From assembly GCA_938022205.1 (NCBI GenBank), contig CALIEB010000012.1, forward strand, positions 1 to 45,454: a DNA stretch of 45,454 bases, given 5' to 3'. A model generated the notes under the pieces. That model saw only the letters and a list, made by a program, of their open reading frames with translations, did no database searches and had not been told where the DNA came from. The translations under genes were made by a program, and so were the position numbers. Position 1 is the stretch's first letter. Every line of letters begins with the position of its first letter. Source of the stretch: an uncultured Anaerolineae bacterium (GTDB lineage: Bacteria > Chloroflexota > Anaerolineae > Aggregatilineales > Phototrophicaceae). Positions 34,278-42,714 of this stretch are shown here, one piece after another.

Positions 34278-35249
34278 CTACGCCTTCTCCATTTCGGCGC
34301 GCACGGTCTCAAGCAGGTTGTCGGCACGAATTTGCCCCAAGCTGTAGCAGGGTCCGCCGAGCTTTTCCGCCAGCCGCTTCGCTAGCCCTTGGTCAAAGGC
34401 GATGTGTTCCATGTTGATGGTGACCGTGCGGATGTCCGCCTCTTTAATCAGCGCGGCGATGCTGTGTGCCTCTTCTTGCGGCGAAAGTTGTTCGCTCATG
34501 GAGACGTTGCCCGCGCCGTCGGTGAGCAAAATCATCAGCGGCATCACGTCCGGGTGCGTCAGCTTCTCCTTGCGGATGGTCTCGTAGCTGAGCCACAAGC
34601 CCGCCGAGAGCGGGGTCTTGCCGCCCACAGGGATATCGCGCAGGGCTTCCTTCGCCAGCACCACCGAGTTGGTGGGGGCAAGCACGAGGCTGGCGCGGTC
34701 TTTCTGAAAGACGACCAAGCCCACGCGGTCGCGCCGCTGATAGGCATCGGTCAGCAGCGACATAATCGCGCTCTTGGTAGCTTCCATGCGCTCGCTCACC
34801 GCCATGCTCCACGAGGCATCGACCACAAACAAGATGAGGTTGGCGGCTTTCTTGACGCGCACCTTGCGCTGGAGGTCGCTTTTGCGCAGGGCATACGCCA
34901 TGCCGGTCGCGTCCTTCTGTGCTTGACGATCGCGCTGATGCACGGCGGCGGCGCGCAGCGTGGCATCAAAGGCGATGTCGTTGAGTTTGTCGCCGGCTGG
35001 CACGGCGCGAATGTAGCGTCCACGCTTGCGGTCGGTCTTGGTCGTGCTGCGCCGCCCGCTTTGCTTGCGCGTCAGCTTGTCCAGTTGGGTTTGCAGCTTG
35101 CGCGCCTGAAACTCGTCCGCGCTCTTGACCTTTTTGCCGCCCTCCCACCAATTGGCATCCGTGCTGGGGAAGTCGTTCGCGCGGGCAGGAGGCTGTTCGC
35201 TGATGTCTGGTGAGCCTTGCTCGGGGGCTTCGCCGCCTACCTCGTCACT
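34278..35249 (-). CDS. chlD: ChlD/CobT-like linker and VWA domain, made by -1 frameshift from the chlI-like frame
   Basis: The minus frame is open from a TAA at 35258-35256, just inside the A9 run, to a stop at 34278. It first encodes an acidic, Pro-rich linker (SDEVGGEAPEQGSPDISEQP), then the ChlD/BchD pre-VWA signature SGRRSTTKTDRKRGRYIRA and LNDIAFDATLRAAA, then a VWA domain with full MIDAS: DASWS, T in GGKTPLSAGL and D in LLTDG. The only start-like codon is GTG 35003, which would cut off the conserved signature. A -1 slip on the A9 joins it to the ChlI-like AAA+ part, giving about 698 residues (36373-35249 then 35249-34278), the usual size of ChlD. In chelatases this subunit bridges the AAA+ motor to the metal-inserting subunit. 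Confidence 0.8.
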   Translation of the reverse strand, partial: SDEVGGEAPEQGSPDISEQPPARANDFPSTDANWWEGGKKVKSADEFQARKLQTQLDKLTRKQSGRRSTTKTDRKRGRYIRAVPAGDKLNDIAFDATLRAAAVHQRDRQAQKDATGMAYALRKSDLQRKVRVKKAANLILFVVDASWSMAVSERMEATKSAIMSLLTDAYQRRDRVGLVVFQKDRASLVLAPTNSVVLAKEALRDIPVGGKTPLSAGLWLSYETIRKEKLTHPDVMPLMILLTDGAGNVSMSEQLSPQEEAHSIAALIKEADIRTVTINMEHIAFDQGLAKRLAEKLGGPCYSLGQIRADNLLETVRAEMEKA

Positions 35250-36373
35250 TTTTTTTTAGACGTGCTGGGACTTTGTTCGTTAGCTTCGCCGCTGTCCGCG
35301 CCCTCTTCACCTGCGCCGTCGTCGCCGATTTCCTCGCGTTTCTTGTCGACGATGCTGTCGAGCTTGTCGAGGTTGGCGGTGGCATCAGCAAAGGGTCCGC
35401 GCTTGAGGCGGTGCGGGATGGCGAGGCGAATGGCCAGCGCGATGTCCGCGTCGGTAATGCGCGTGCGTCCCTGATAAGCGGCGTGAGCGCGCGCGGTCTT
35501 GAGAACGACCAAATCGGCGCGATGCCCATCCACCTGCATATCGCTCATGAGTTCGGCAATCAAGCGCAGGTCGTTGGTGGTGTATTTGACGCTGTCGACG
35601 ATGGCGCGCGCATCGGCAATGCGCTGCGACAGGGCTTGCTCGTTGGGCTGCCATTCCTCGCGGAACGCCTCGCTGTCCAGCTCATACGCCACATGCCGCT
35701 GCAAGATTTCCACGCGGTCTTGCGCGCTGCGGATGCCGGACACGTCCACCGACAGCGCAAAGCGGTCGAGCAGCTGCGGGCGCAGGTCACCCTCTTCGGG
35801 GTTCATCGTGCCGACTAAGATAAAGCGCGCGGGGTGGGAAAAGCTAATGCCCTCGCGCTCAACGATGTTCACGCCCATTGCCGCGCTGTCCAACAGCAGG
35901 TCAACGATGTGGTCGTCGAGCAAGTTGACCTCGTCAATGTAAAGGATGCCGCGATTGGCAGCAGCAAGAACGCCCGGCTCGAAGTGCTTTTCGCCTTTTT
36001 GGATGGCGCGCTCAATGTCTAGCGTGCCGACGACGCGGTCTTCGGTCGCGCTGACGGGCAGATCAATGAAGGCAGCACGCCGCTTAGTGGTCGGGATTTG
36101 CTCGCGTGGGATGCCCGCATAACGCGCCTGCGCAAAGTCTGACCACGTGTCGGGGCGGGCGGGGTCGTCATTGAACGGAGAGTCTTGAATGACCTCCATT
36201 TCGGGCAGCAACGCCGCCAGCGCACGCGCCGCCGTCGATTTGCCTGTGCCGCGTTCGCCGCGTACCAATACGCCGCCGATGCGCATGTCAATCGCGTTTA
36301 AGACTAACGCAAGCCGCATGAGGTCTTGCCCGACAATCGCGGTAAAGGGATACACAGAGGGTCTTTTACTCAT
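35237..36373 (-). CDS. chlI: ChlI/BchI/CobS-like AAA+ chelatase motor subunit
   Basis: This 378-residue AAA+ protein has Walker A GERGTGKST (39-47), Walker B ILYIDE (143-148) and the ChlI hallmarks LPVSATEDRVVGTLDIERA, FEPGVLAAANRG and DEVNLLDDHIVDLLLDSAAMG. Such ATPases drive Mg2+ insertion into protoporphyrin (with BchH/ChlH) or Co2+ insertion into a corrin ring (with CobN); neither large subunit is in the window. ATG 36373 is used, because the open frame upstream covers the promoter. The C-terminus is an acidic tail ending STSKKKVTR. The three Lys codons are the A9 run, and the stop comes 9 bases later. A fraction of ribosomes slipping by -1 would continue into the ChlD-like VWA part. Confidence 0.9.
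   Translation of the reverse strand: MSKRPSVYPFTAIVGQDLMRLALVLNAIDMRIGGVLVRGERGTGKSTAARALAALLPEMEVIQDSPFNDDPARPDTWSDFAQARYAGIPREQIPTTKRRAAFIDLPVSATEDRVVGTLDIERAIQKGEKHFEPGVLAAANRGILYIDEVNLLDDHIVDLLLDSAAMGVNIVEREGISFSHPARFILVGTMNPEEGDLRPQLLDRFALSVDVSGIRSAQDRVEILQRHVAYELDSEAFREEWQPNEQALSQRIADARAIVDSVKYTTNDLRLIAELMSDMQVDGHRADLVVLKTARAHAAYQGRTRITDADIALAIRLAIPHRLKRGPFADATANLDKLDSIVDKKREEIGDDGAGEEGADSGEANEQSPSTSKKKVTR
35249..35257 (-). promoter_or_regulatory. A9 slippery site for -1 frameshifting between chlI and chlD frames
   Basis: On the coding strand the 0-frame reads TCT AAA AAA AAA GTG ACG AGG TAG. Re-reading one A gives AAA AGT GAC GAG and enters the VWA frame, which is then open for over 320 codons. 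A9 allows both ribosomal tandem slippage (A AAA AAA) and polymerase slippage to A10. I see no convincing stimulatory hairpin or upstream Shine-Dalgarno-like stimulator. The other explanation is a one-base undercount of the homopolymer. Confidence 0.75.
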
Positions 36374-36418
36374 AGGATGCGCTGCACCTTTGTGCTGTGT
36401 TAACGGTTGCAAAGGGGT

Positions 36419-36424
36419 ATTATA
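36419..36424 (-). promoter_or_regulatory. -10 box for the chelatase gene
   Basis: A perfect TATAAT lies on the minus strand 46 bases before the chlI-like ATG, in the 82-bp gap after the HEAT gene. No matching -35 is visible, so the gene may also be read from the cheB-cheR/HEAT transcript. Confidence 0.45.
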
Positions 36425-36455
36425 CGCCTGCGCTGACCGTGTGGATAGTGTAAAG

Positions 36456-37118
36456 CTAGCCGCCGAGCTGGCGCACTGCCCACGCGGCGGCGGCGCGCAC
36501 GTCGGCATCGGCGTGGTCGCACAGCGGCAGCAAGGCATCACGCGCGCGCGCGTCGCCCATGCGTCCCAACGTCTCGATAAGGTCAAGCAGCACGGGGAGG
36601 TCGTTGTCGTAGCGCGGCAGCACTGCCAGCAGCGCGTCCGCCGCGCCCAGCGCAATCAGGCTCTGGCGGCTGGCGTGGCGCACGGTCGCGTCCTCGTCGT
36701 TAAGAAAGCACGCCAGCAGCGCGTCTACGGCGGTGTGCGCGCCCAACACCCCCAGAGCTTCAGCGGCATTGGCGCGCAGCGGAGCATAGCTGTCGGCGAG
36801 GGCAGCTTGCAGCGCGCCGACCGCGTCACGGTCGCCCACCTTGCCCAGCGACTCAGCAGCCATTGCGCGCACGTCGGCATCTTCGTCCGCCAGCAGCAAG
36901 CGCAAGGGCGCGAAGGTGCGCGGGTCGTGCGTGGTAGCAAGAGCTTCCGCCACGCGCAAGCGCACGCCCGCGTCGGGGTCAGCCGCCGCCGCTGCCAGCG
37001 CATCTACGCCGCGTGGGTCGCGCGCGCGCCCGACGCGCCACGCGGCATTGGCGCGCTCCTCAGGGGTCTTGCCATGTGCCAGCCAATACAAATAGTCTTC
37101 CAACGTGTAGTCGCTCAT
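36456..37118 (-). CDS. HEAT-repeat protein
   Basis: This 220-residue protein is almost wholly HEAT/PBS-lyase-type repeats of about 31 residues: RANAAWRVGRARDPRGVDAL, VRLRVAEALATTHDPRTFAPL, VRAMAAESLGKVGDRDAVGAL, LRANAAEALGVLGAHTAVDAL, VRHASRQSLIALG and VRAAAAWAVRQLGG. Such solenoids bind other proteins; in phycobilisome and related systems they act as lyases or chaperones. It starts [21 protein letters not shown]. Its ATG overlaps the stop of the CheB-CheR-PAS gene by 4 bp, so the two are coupled, and the chelatase gene follows 82 bp later. Partner unknown. Confidence 0.88.
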   Translation of the reverse strand: MSDYTLEDYLYWLAHGKTPEERANAAWRVGRARDPRGVDALAAAAADPDAGVRLRVAEALATTHDPRTFAPLRLLLADEDADVRAMAAESLGKVGDRDAVGALQAALADSYAPLRANAAEALGVLGAHTAVDALLACFLNDEDATVRHASRQSLIALGAADALLAVLPRYDNDLPVLLDLIETLGRMGDARARDALLPLCDHADADVRAAAAWAVRQLGG

Positions 37119-40100
37119 CGTTCTGCCGCACTCTCGTTAGCTGCCAACCGCTCAAAATCACGATACACACCCAACAAGCCGACGATGCGCCCGCCGTCGT
37201 CGCGCAGCACGTCCAAGCGCATGTGGCAGCGGTAGCGCACGCCGTCCACCGTCACCGTGACGTTCTCTTGCACGGGCAAGCCACTCATCAGGCAGTCTTG
37301 CTTCAACGCCATGAGGTACACGGCATCCGCACGCGGCAGCAGCTCGCGGTCGCTTTTGTGGAGCGCGCTCGCGGTGGCGTAAGGCGCGCCTTGATTGTGC
37401 AGCCACGTGTAGTTCAACAGCGCGTCATGCTCGAACAGGCACATCGCCTGCGCTTCGTTTGCCAGCAGCAGTCGCTTCTCGCTGCGGGCAAAGGCGCGCT
37501 CGGCTTTCTTCTGCTCGGTGATGTTGATGTGTGAGACAACAACCCAGCCCGGACGGTCGTGCAGCGGCACGGCGCGCAGCAAGAACCAACGCTCTTGGTG
37601 CGGCGCGTGGCACGGGTAAACCATGTCAAAGCTCGCACGCTCGCCGCTCATCACGCTCAACAACCCCTCGTAACACGCCATCGCGCCCTCGCTGTCACGT
37701 CCGCGCGCGTCACGACATATCTCAAGGTAGTTCGTGCCAATGTCGCTGTGGTGGATAGAGCTACCGTTCTCGATAGCGAACTGTCGCCATGCGTCGTTGA
37801 CTTCACGGATAACGCCCTTGTCATCCACCACTGCGATTTGTGCCGTCAGCGAGTTCAGCACCGTTTGCGCGTAGTGGCTCTGCTCTTCGGCGAGGTGCGA
37901 CACGCGCTTCAGCTCGGTGATGTCGACCATCGTGATGACGATGCCGGTGATTTGGTTAGCGTGCGTGCGGTAGGGGGCAATGCGCAGCAGCAGCCAATGC
38001 CCATCGCGGTGCTGAACTTCCATCTCGCGGGTCACTAGCGTGTCTAGAACTTGGAGGACTTGCGCCTCAAGGTCAAAGTCACGTAGCTGGTGGGCAAAAT
38101 GGTTGATAGGTCGCCCAATGTCCTGCTCGAGCAAGTTAATGGCGTTTTGCGCGGCGGGGGTGAACTTGCGCACCTTTAGCTCCGCGTCCAAGAAGACCGT
38201 GCCAATGTCCGTGCTTTTGAGCAGGTTGTTGATGTCATCGTTGAGCGCGCTCAGCTCACGGATTTTCAGCTGGTGCTCGTTGTTGACAGTCAGCAACTCC
38301 TCGTTGACCGACTCTAGCTCCTCGTTGGTGCTTTGCAGCTCCTCGTTCGCCGCCATCAGCTCCTCGTTGGTAGCTTGCAGTTCTTCGTTCGAGGTCTCCA
38401 GCTCTTCAATAGTGGCTTGCAAGTTCTCGCGGGTGAACTGCAGCTCCTGTTCAAGGTTGAAGATGCGCTGCGCCATGCCGTCGCTCAGCTCATAGGGGAC
38501 AAAGGCAGGACTGTTGGCTTTCTCTTCCGTGACCGGCTCGCTGTCGAACAGCACCAGCACCAACTTTTGGTTCTGGTCATGCTGCCAGAACAAGCGCGTC
38601 GTAATCTTGACGAAATGGGGGTTTTGCCCGTCTTTGCCCACCTGCACCTGCTGGTAGTTGACCTCAATTTCCTCGCGCAGCGTGCGATGGATTGCCGTGC
38701 TGAGCGGCGTAACCAGCTCCTCCGGCACCATCTTGAGCAAGTTAAGGCTGACTTGATAGCCACGTGGCGGCTGCAAGTAGAGCGACAGTTCGCCAAAAGC
38801 GTGCAGCACGGTCAGGTCTTCGTTGATGACAACGCAAGGCGGCAGCACTTGCTCGACAAGGCTGCGCAGCACCACGTCGCTGCTGCGCAAGTCTTGCCCG
38901 CGCGCGGTGGCTGCGCGGTAGTCGCGCGGAGTGAGGGCGAGCGCGGGGCTGGCGCGCGGCGGCACGATGTTGGGCATGAGCGGGCGGTAGTTGCCGCGAT
39001 ACTGGTAAATTTTCCACTTCGCGCTCTCAACGCTGAAATCCGCGCCGCGATCGCCCAAGCTCTCACTGCTGCCTAAGAACAAGTAGCCGCCCTGCTTGAG
39101 CGAAAACTGGAAGGTGGCGATGATGCGGTTCTGCACTTCGGGCGTGAGATAAATTAGCACATTGCGGCAGGAGACGAGGTCAATGCGCGAGAACGGTGGG
39201 TCGGTGATGAGATTTTGGTAGGCGAACACCACCATGCCGCGAATGCTGCGCAGGATTTCGTAGTGGTCGCCGTGTTTGACAAAGTAGCGTTCGAGCAAGT
39301 TGGGCGGAATGTCTGCCAGCACACTTTCGGCGTACACGCCTTGCCCGGCGGTGTTGAGTGCCTCGCGGTCAATGTCGGTGGCGAAGATCTTGACATCGAC
39401 GAAATGTCCCATGCGCTCCATGTAATCCTGAAAGAGAATGGCAAGCGAGTAGGCTTCCTCGCCGGTAGCACAGGCTGGTACCCAGACGCGCACTTGGTCG
39501 CGGCGCGGTCGCCCGTTCAGCAGCTGCGGGATGATGTGCGTTTGCAGGTATTCGAAGGCTTCGGCATCGCGAAAGAAGCGCGTCACGCCAATTAAGAACT
39601 CTTTGACCAGCACGCGCCGCTCGTTGGGCGACCGCTCGAGGTAGGCGATGTAGTCGCGCAAGTCCTCAATCTCGAACAAGTTCATGCGGCGTTCGATGCG
39701 ACGCACCAGCGTGTTGAGCTTATAGCCGGTGAAGTCAATGCTGTTCTGGTCGTGCAAAATCGCCAGCACCTTGCTGATAAGGTCATCCTGCGGCAAGTGC
39801 GCCGGTGCTTCGCTGACGATAATCGGGTTGGGATGGGCGACATAGCGCAGCACCAGCTCGGGCATTTGTTCGGGAGGACTAACGTAGTCAACCAGCTGGG
39901 TGGCGATTGCGCTGCGCGGCATGCCGTCAAATTTTGCGCTGTCGTCCTGCGCCAACACCATGCCACCGTACTCTTTGATGGCGCGGATGCCGCGCGTGCC
40001 GTCGCTGCCGGTGCCAGACAACACACAGGCGATGGCGTGTGTTTTGCTGTTCTTGGCTAGGGACTCAAAGAGGATGTCGATGGGCAGGTTCAAGCCGTGA

Positions 40101-40423
40101 CTGCGGTCATAATCGACTAAATAAAGGCGATTTTTGAAGATGGTCATGTTCTTCTTGGGCGGCAGCAAGTAGATATTGCCCCCTTGCACCATCACGCCGT
40201 CGGTGGCCTGCTGCACAGGAATGGGCGTGTACTTGCTCAACAACTCGACCATGTGGCTCTTGTAGTCCGGCGAAAGGTGCTGAACGACACAAAACGCGAC
40301 CTGCGGGTGCAAGGGCATCTGCGAAAAGAAGCGTTCGAGTGCTTCCAAGCCGCCTGCTGATGTGCCAATGCCGACAATGTAGAGGTTTTCGGCATCTGCG
40401 GAGGGTTCTGTGTAATTGGTCAT
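37115..40423 (-). CDS. CheB-CheR-PAS fusion protein
   Basis: This 1102-residue soluble signalling protein contains, in order: a CheB methylesterase domain with catalytic Ser22 (GIGTSAGG), His49 (VVQHLS) and Asp141 (GTGSDGTRG), lacking the usual receiver; a CheR methyltransferase (about 225-480) with [12 protein letters not shown] and the SAM motif [13 protein letters not shown]; a linker; a long Glu/Asn-rich coiled coil (about 658-735, repeated NEEL heptads); and three PAS-like domains to the end. There is no kinase domain, though many proteins of this family end in one. It probably adds and removes methyl groups on a partner as a sensory memory device. It is divergent from a PAS histidine kinase across a palindromic promoter and coupled to the HEAT gene. 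Confidence 0.92.
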   Translation of the reverse strand: MTNYTEPSADAENLYIVGIGTSAGGLEALERFFSQMPLHPQVAFCVVQHLSPDYKSHMVELLSKYTPIPVQQATDGVMVQGGNIYLLPPKKNMTIFKNRLYLVDYDRSHGLNLPIDILFESLAKNSKTHAIACVLSGTGSDGTRGIRAIKEYGGMVLAQDDSAKFDGMPRSAIATQLVDYVSPPEQMPELVLRYVAHPNPIIVSEAPAHLPQDDLISKVLAILHDQNSIDFTGYKLNTLVRRIERRMNLFEIEDLRDYIAYLERSPNERRVLVKEFLIGVTRFFRDAEAFEYLQTHIIPQLLNGRPRRDQVRVWVPACATGEEAYSLAILFQDYMERMGHFVDVKIFATDIDREALNTAGQGVYAESVLADIPPNLLERYFVKHGDHYEILRSIRGMVVFAYQNLITDPPFSRIDLVSCRNVLIYLTPEVQNRIIATFQFSLKQGGYLFLGSSESLGDRGADFSVESAKWKIYQYRGNYRPLMPNIVPPRASPALALTPRDYRAATARGQDLRSSDVVLRSLVEQVLPPCVVINEDLTVLHAFGELSLYLQPPRGYQVSLNLLKMVPEELVTPLSTAIHRTLREEIEVNYQQVQVGKDGQNPHFVKITTRLFWQHDQNQKLVLVLFDSEPVTEEKANSPAFVPYELSDGMAQRIFNLEQELQFTRENLQATIEELETSNEELQATNEELMAANEELQSTNEELESVNEELLTVNNEHQLKIRELSALNDDINNLLKSTDIGTVFLDAELKVRKFTPAAQNAINLLEQDIGRPINHFAHQLRDFDLEAQVLQVLDTLVTREMEVQHRDGHWLLLRIAPYRTHANQITGIVITMVDITELKRVSHLAEEQSHYAQTVLNSLTAQIAVVDDKGVIREVNDAWRQFAIENGSSIHHSDIGTNYLEICRDARGRDSEGAMACYEGLLSVMSGERASFDMVYPCHAPHQERWFLLRAVPLHDRPGWVVVSHINITEQKKAERAFARSEKRLLLANEAQAMCLFEHDALLNYTWLHNQGAPYATASALHKSDRELLPRADAVYLMALKQDCLMSGLPVQENVTVTVDGVRYRCHMRLDVLRDDGGRIVGLLGVYRDFERLAANESAAER

Positions 40424-40452
40424 TTTGGCACACTCTTTTAAGCATTACGCTG

Positions 40453-40471
40453 TGTTATAATGATTATAACA
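40453..40471. promoter_or_regulatory. Perfect 19-bp palindrome with two divergent extended -10 boxes
   Basis: The sequence TGTTATAATGATTATAACA is perfectly self-complementary about its central base. Each strand reads TGTTATAAT, an extended -10, so the promoters of the CheB-CheR-PAS gene (minus) and of the histidine kinase (plus) overlap completely. Two polymerases could not bind together. The palindrome could also be an operator for a dimeric regulator. Confidence 0.75.
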
Positions 40472-40507
40472 TGGAAACAACTTACCAAGAGCCTGAACCG
40501 CAAGACT

Positions 40508-41752
40508 ATGAACAACGACGACCTACGCCAGCGCGCCCTTGATTTGCTCAAGGGTAACTACGAGCTCAGTGAAGCCATCGCCAGCAGCGACCTGCCTAAC
40601 CTGTTGCAAGAGCTGCGCATTTACCAAGTCGAGCTGCAACTACAAAACGACGAGCTACGCAAGACACAGTCGGAGCTAGAAAGTGCCAAACAAAAGTACT
40701 TTGATTATTATGAGTTTGCGCCGGTAGGCTATTTGACGCTCAACAACAAAGGCACGATTTTAGAGGCAAATCTGACGGCGCGCGACATGCTACGCGAGGA
40801 CAAACGCCGACTGACCAACAAGCCGCTCTCCTACTACATTGACAAGGACTACCGTGAGGTGTTCTACGAACACTTACAGGCGGTGCTGCGCGAAGAAAAG
40901 CCCAGCGCGGTACGGCTGCGCCTGCGCACCGATGACGGTCGGCAAACGTACGTCACGATGGATGTCAAGCTGTTTCGGCTTGCCAACGGCGAAAGCGGCA
41001 TCCTCGTCATCTTGGCGGACATCACCGCGCTGCATGAAGCGGAAGAAGTCGCGCGCCGCGCCGCGCTGGAACAAGCGCGCATGGGGCTGCTAACGCACTT
41101 CATCCGCAGCGCGTCGCACGAGTTCCGCACGCCGCTTGCCATCCTACAATCGTCGCTGGAGCTAACGCATCGCAAGCGGGACTTCGCCTTCTTTGAAGAG
41201 CGTTACAGCCGCTTGTTGGAGCAGGTCGACAAGATGGAGCGTATCCTCGAGCTGATGCTCTTGAGCAGCCGCCTCTACCTGCAGCCCAGCTTGCGGCGCG
41301 CCCCGTTGCACGTCAAGACCCAATGCGCCGGCGTGCTGGACGAGCTGCGCGACATGGCACACACGCATCACAAGCAGGTCGAGGTGACCATCCCGCTCGA
41401 CCTCTACGTCTACGCCGACGAAGAGCTGTTCTTTAAGGCGGTCTATGAGCTGCTGCACAACGCGCTGCGCCACAGCGGCGACCAAAGCCCACAGGTACGC
41501 CTCATCGCCGGGGCGGCAAAAGATGGCGTGGAGCTGCGGGTAGAGGACGACGGCGTAGGCGTGCCGCTGCAAGTTGCCGAGCGTTTGTTTCAGGCGTTTG
41601 AACGCGGCGACAACGCCCATCGCACAGAAGGCGTAGGGCTGGGCTTGTCGCTGGTCAAGCAAATCATGGAGCTGCACGGCGGCAAGGTCTGGCTAGACAA
41701 GAGCGTCGCCTGCACCGCGTTCGTGTTGTTCTTCCCGTCGTCAACCGGCTAG
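40508..41752 (+). CDS. PAS-domain sensor histidine kinase
   Basis: This 414-residue soluble kinase has an N-terminal coiled coil (LLQELRIYQVELQLQNDELRK), a PAS domain (about 65-180: YYEFAPVGYLTLNNKGTILEAN...ILVILADITAL), HisKA with His204 (SASHEFRTPLAIL), and HATPase_c with N box LLHNALRHS, G1 VEDDGVGVP and G2 GVGLGLSLVKQIMELHGG. No membrane segment is present, so it senses a cytoplasmic cue. I use ATG 40508; an earlier in-frame ATG at 40460 lies inside the -10 palindrome. The RBS is weak. Another ATG at 40471, three bases from the expected transcription start, opens a 23-codon frame that overlaps the kinase start and could be a leader peptide. No response regulator is adjacent. The 3' end overlaps the convergent patatin gene by 4 bp. 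Confidence 0.9.
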   Translation: MNNDDLRQRALDLLKGNYELSEAIASSDLPNLLQELRIYQVELQLQNDELRKTQSELESAKQKYFDYYEFAPVGYLTLNNKGTILEANLTARDMLREDKRRLTNKPLSYYIDKDYREVFYEHLQAVLREEKPSAVRLRLRTDDGRQTYVTMDVKLFRLANGESGILVILADITALHEAEEVARRAALEQARMGLLTHFIRSASHEFRTPLAILQSSLELTHRKRDFAFFEERYSRLLEQVDKMERILELMLLSSRLYLQPSLRRAPLHVKTQCAGVLDELRDMAHTHHKQVEVTIPLDLYVYADEELFFKAVYELLHNALRHSGDQSPQVRLIAGAAKDGVELRVEDDGVGVPLQVAERLFQAFERGDNAHRTEGVGLGLSLVKQIMELHGGKVWLDKSVACTAFVLFFPSSTG

Positions 41753-42696
41753 TTGTTGAGCAGGTGGTCGACAATCTTGTCGAGCGTGATGCTCTGTTCT
41801 TTGACCAGCGCGTCGCCGACCTTGAGCAGGGCGGGGATGTTGCGCGAGTCATCCATTGGGCTTAACGCATCGGAAAGGTGAGTTTGGATGCGGTAGAAAT
41901 GTCCGTCTAGCAGCAGCTCGTTGAGCTGATAGCTGACCGCGTCGATGCTGCCGTCGATGAACATGTGCAGAATGCGCAGCTCCATCATCCACTGGATTGC
42001 GCCCCAGTGGGTAATGCGCCGCTTGGCAAAGCCGTATTCCGTTTCACCCGCGCCTAAGGACACGACGAAAAAGTCTTCGAGGTCGAGGTTTGCGTTCTGT
42101 TTATGCGCATCCGATAGCCCGCACATAGCGGGGTTGTTGGCGAACACGCCGCCGTCGACCAGCGTGACTTGGTAGTGACGGTTTTGCAGCACGACCGGCT
42201 CGAAGAACGTCGGCGCGGCGGCGGTGGCACGAGCTACCTCGCGCATGAGCTGCTGGCTGTCGTAAGGGTCCCAGCTTTTGAACACTTTGGGGCGCGCGAG
42301 GTTGGTGGCGTAGGTGGTGATAATCGTCGGCTTAAGTGCCTGCCCTAGCTTGAGGTCGTGGAAGCGTTCTGCGAGCAGCTGCTTAAGCGGCTGGCTGGAG
42401 TATTTGTAGGTCCAGAGCTGGCGCAGCCCCAGCCACCAGTGGGTCGGAAACAGCCTATGCCCATAGTCGAAGAAGAAGCGCACGCCTTGCTCGGCGGTGT
42501 AGAGCGGCTTGCCTTGCGCGTCGGGGGCGGTCGCGCCTAACGCGAGGATGCCGCCTGTGGACGTGCCGACGAAGAAGTCGAACAGCTCGCTTAGGGGCTT
42601 GTTTGCCCGCTTTTCCAGCTCCTGCATGACGCGCGCTGGGATGACCCCGCGCACGCCGCCGCCGTCAATCGACAGGATTTTGACGGTTTTGCTCAT
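41749..42696 (-). CDS. Patatin-like phospholipase
   Basis: This 315-residue serine acyl hydrolase has the oxyanion loop DGGGVRG (11-17), the nucleophile Ser46 in GTSTG (44-48) and the catalytic Asp181 in DGG (181-183). No signal peptide or membrane segment is present. Patatins release fatty acids from membrane lipids. Relatives act as effectors in CBASS defence, but there is no nucleotidyltransferase nearby, so a general lipid-turnover role is more likely. AAGGGGG lies 5 bases before the ATG, and the gene follows a lipoprotein gene by 18 bp, so the two are probably an operon. Confidence 0.9.
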   Translation of the reverse strand: MSKTVKILSIDGGGVRGVIPARVMQELEKRANKPLSELFDFFVGTSTGGILALGATAPDAQGKPLYTAEQGVRFFFDYGHRLFPTHWWLGLRQLWTYKYSSQPLKQLLAERFHDLKLGQALKPTIITTYATNLARPKVFKSWDPYDSQQLMREVARATAAAPTFFEPVVLQNRHYQVTLVDGGVFANNPAMCGLSDAHKQNANLDLEDFFVVSLGAGETEYGFAKRRITHWGAIQWMMELRILHMFIDGSIDAVSYQLNELLLDGHFYRIQTHLSDALSPMDDSRNIPALLKVGDALVKEQSITLDKIVDHLLNN

Positions 42697-42714
42697 GTTT
42701 CCCCCTTGTGTGGT

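Noticed and set aside
34278..35003. Independent short VWA gene starting at GTG 35003
   Set aside because: The conserved pre-VWA ChlD signature lies in the same frame upstream of that GTG, back to the A9 run, and no RBS is evident. A frameshift fusion explains the sequence better.
34389..35213. Plus-strand 274-codon open frame opposite the VWA region
   Set aside because: Antisense shadow of the chlD-like frame, with His/Arg/Gly-rich composition and no recognisable domain.
41749..42696. Patatin as a CBASS defence effector
   Set aside because: No CD-NTase, HORMA/TRIP13 or ubiquitin-like accessory genes are nearby, and the gene sits in an operon with a surface lipoprotein.
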